A stretch of 43,556 nucleotides of DNA, taken from Alphaproteobacteria bacterium (GTDB taxonomy: Bacteria > Pseudomonadota > Alphaproteobacteria > UBA6615). Under the pieces are notes generated by a model that was not told the DNA's origin, searched no databases, and saw only the letters and a list, made by a program, of their open reading frames with translations. The DNA lies in the NCBI GenBank assembly GCA_021774445.1, contig JAJFJA010000007.1, positions 1 through 43,556 of the forward strand. The letters are read 5' to 3'. How positions within the stretch are numbered: the stretch's first letter is position 1; each line of letters opens with the position of its first letter. Below are positions 42,032-43,556 of the stretch, one piece after another. Both the position numbers and the translations under genes were made by a program.

Positions 42032-42489
42032 TGGCGTGAGCCTCGGGGAGCTTGCCTCCTGGTGAGCGACGCGCAAGCCACCGGGAAATAACCCCTCGAA
42101 GCGCCGGCGCCGCCCAATCCGATCTGGCGCCACAACCGCCCCCGGGGCGACCCAAGCATGGTTGTGATCGCGGAGACCGGCAGCCTCGCGGCGCGACATT
42201 GCTGAGGGCGGCAGTGACCACGACCCCCACCCGGGTGGGGGTCGTGGTCAACCGGACCGCACCCCTCTTGCCATTCGACTGGTCCATTCGACCGAAGCTG
42301 TGCAGGACCTGGCGGGGCTTCTCCGCCCGGCGATAGGCACTCCGGCTGCCTCTATCCAGAAAACCTCCCGCTCCCCCGTGAACTTGCTGGCTTGAGGATC
42401 GTCGCGCAAAGCCCCGCGGGAGGCACAACTAAATGCGGCTCGGTTGTCAGCAAGTTCGTTGTTTTTCTTAACCCTAACGAGGTCACTAA
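42032..42489. other. intergenic region holding a perfect 36-bp palindrome (42215-42250)
   Basis: The left half TGACCACGACCCCCACCC (42215-42232) is the exact reverse complement of 42233-42250, with no spacer. The rest has no gene. A short direct repeat CCATTCGAC occurs at 42271 and 42284. The palindrome lies about 240 bases before the chimeric ParB/methylase frame. Confidence 0.8.
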
Positions 42490-43556
42490 ATGCCCAAATC
42501 CTCCAAGACGCGTGACGGCGGCTTTAGCGGTTTGAACGTCGAGCCAAGGGCCGTTGACTCACTTAAGCCCTATAGTCGCAATGCGCGCACCCACAGTGAA
42601 AAACAGATCTGCCAGGTCGCTGACAGCATCCGCACATTCGGCTTTACCAACCCCATCCTGATCGACGCGGACGGTGACATCGTCGCCGGGCACGCGCGGG
42701 TCGAAGCGGCTAAACGCCTGGGACTGGAGATCGTGCCAACGATCTGCCTCGACTATATGACGGAAGAACAGAAGCGCGCCTACGTCCTGGCCGACAACAA
42801 ACTTGCGGCGAACGCGGGCTGGGACCAGGAGTTGTTGGCGCTCGAATTGCAGTATCTTAGCCAGATCGAGCTCGATTTCGATATCACTATTGCCGGCTTT
42901 GAGACGGCCGAGATCGACATTCTAATCGACGGTCTCAGACCGGACCCCGATCTCGACGCCGACAAAATTCCTTGCCCGGACCCAGCGACAGCCACCGTCA
43001 ACCGGCCTGGTGATCTGTGGCATCTGGGCCGGCACCGCTTGCTGTGCGGTGATGCCACCGAGCCTGCGTCCTTCGTTAAACTGATGGGTCGAAAGAAAGC
43101 CCAAATGGTCTTCACCGATCCGCCGTTTAACGTCGCGGTCGATGGTCATGTTTCTGGACTCGGACGGGAGAAGCATTACTTCGGTAGGGAGCGCCTTCTT
43201 ACGCTCGTTTTCGAGAATGCGACACGCGAACCGATTAAGGCGCAAAAACAGGTAAGTGAGTTTCTTGGTATCCAAGCCGACCGTTTCCCTCGTGGCGCTG
43301 GCGCCTCGGAGGTAAACGCCGGCGCGCAGCCGCGGTTCCCTCAATTGTTCAGAATGGCGTCGAACATCCGGGCACTGCTTCAGAGATATGATCAAGACTG
43401 GCTGGTCAACCTTGGCCGGGATATTGGCGTTAAGCGTGTGCTGATCGGCAAGCGCCAGGGGCGGACGCGCATGGCTCCCGAGACCCGCGAGAAACTCGAC
43501 ACACTCTATCGCGCCGAAATCGATCGCTTAGAGACACTGCTTTCTCTGGATTTGGC
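42490..43556 (+). CDS. chimeric open frame: ParB-like/DNA methylase N-terminus joined to a sulfotransferase C-terminus (3' end outside window)
   Basis: One uninterrupted frame of at least 355 codons. Residues about 17-115 are a ParB/Srx-type domain (LKPYSRNARTHSEKQICQVA, IVAGHARVEAAKRLGLEIVP). Residues about 170-229 start an N4/N6-adenine-type methyltransferase (DLWHLGRHRLLCGDATEPAS, catalytic TDPPFN, GHVSGLGREKH), as in prophage methylases. After His229 (position 43176) the rest of the methylase, including the SAM-binding FxGxG, is missing. The protein continues as a sulfotransferase end: YFGRERLLTLVFENATREPI, SEFLGIQADRFPRGAGASEV and PETREKLDTLYRAEIDRLET. Methylase activity is not expected. 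It may be a gene-remnant fusion or an assembly join. Confidence 0.75.
   Translation, partial: MPKSSKTRDGGFSGLNVEPRAVDSLKPYSRNARTHSEKQICQVADSIRTFGFTNPILIDADGDIVAGHARVEAAKRLGLEIVPTICLDYMTEEQKRAYVLADNKLAANAGWDQELLALELQYLSQIELDFDITIAGFETAEIDILIDGLRPDPDLDADKIPCPDPATATVNRPGDLWHLGRHRLLCGDATEPASFVKLMGRKKAQMVFTDPPFNVAVDGHVSGLGREKHYFGRERLLTLVFENATREPIKAQKQVSEFLGIQADRFPRGAGASEVNAGAQPRFPQLFRMASNIRALLQRYDQDWLVNLGRDIGVKRVLIGKRQGRTRMAPETREKLDTLYRAEIDRLETLLSLDL

Noticed and set aside
1..43556. CRISPR array, rRNA or transposase/integrase genes
   Set aside because: No regularly spaced repeats, no rRNA-like sequence and no recognisable recombinase was seen, although the 40-43 kb end looks rearranged.

Overview
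The window is a GC-rich chromosomal stretch that looks alphaproteobacterial. The evidence is an MmcB-family protein, DUF1127 proteins, a bactofilin, ABC transporters with Tat-exported binding proteins, and frequent GTG starts with ATGA overlaps. I cannot name the genus. All assignments come from reading the sequence; no searches were run.

Layout. 1-5100: 3' part of a periplasmic cyclic-nucleotide phosphodiesterase (cpdB-like), hydroxypyruvate isomerase, a two-domain cold-shock protein, a double-DUF1127 protein, tRNA-Arg(CCG), and a Fic AMP-transferase whose 3' end runs into tRNA-like sequence. 5200-14630: mixed housekeeping and accessory genes, namely a GIN-domain secreted protein, a cytochrome P460-PA14 fusion, SnoaL-like and TfoX-like proteins, an ArsR regulator with two SRPBCC proteins, a bactofilin, a DJ-1/PfpI protein lacking its cysteine, mmcB with a small lipoprotein, an Ldh/MDH type-2 oxidoreductase and a small GIY-YIG-like protein. 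14650-23400: cell-envelope region with hldE, a Sel1 protein, a VanZ-like protein, a GDP-mannose 3,5-epimerase-like enzyme, a GT4 glycosyltransferase and an FkbM fragment. Embedded here is an unusual set: a PqqD-HprK fusion, a PF14907-type nucleotidyltransferase and a 98-residue Arg/Gly-rich peptide behind its own strong promoter.

23500-35900: gene fragments and a serine hydrolase, then a long minus-strand catabolic block. It contains an Asp/Glu/hydantoin racemase, a PotABCD-type ABC importer, a hydantoinase/oxoprolinase-family protein, two tandem DUF917 proteins and a quinone oxidoreductase-like enzyme. A divergent MalT-type LuxR regulator (36036-38708) probably controls it. Between the racemase and the first permease are two mutually exclusive RNA hairpins. 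38700-43556: a cysteine-rich secreted protein, two unrecognised genes, and a glutathione S-transferase bracketed by two copies of a module (promoter-like box, hairpin terminator, small reading frame). Then come a perfect 36-bp palindrome and, at the window edge, an open frame joining a phage-type ParB/DNA-methylase N-terminus to a sulfotransferase C-terminus.

The best candidates for something undescribed are the PqqD-kinase/nucleotidyltransferase/peptide set (20471-23162), the hydantoin-type catabolic locus with its riboregulator-like leader, and the rearranged 40380-43556 end.
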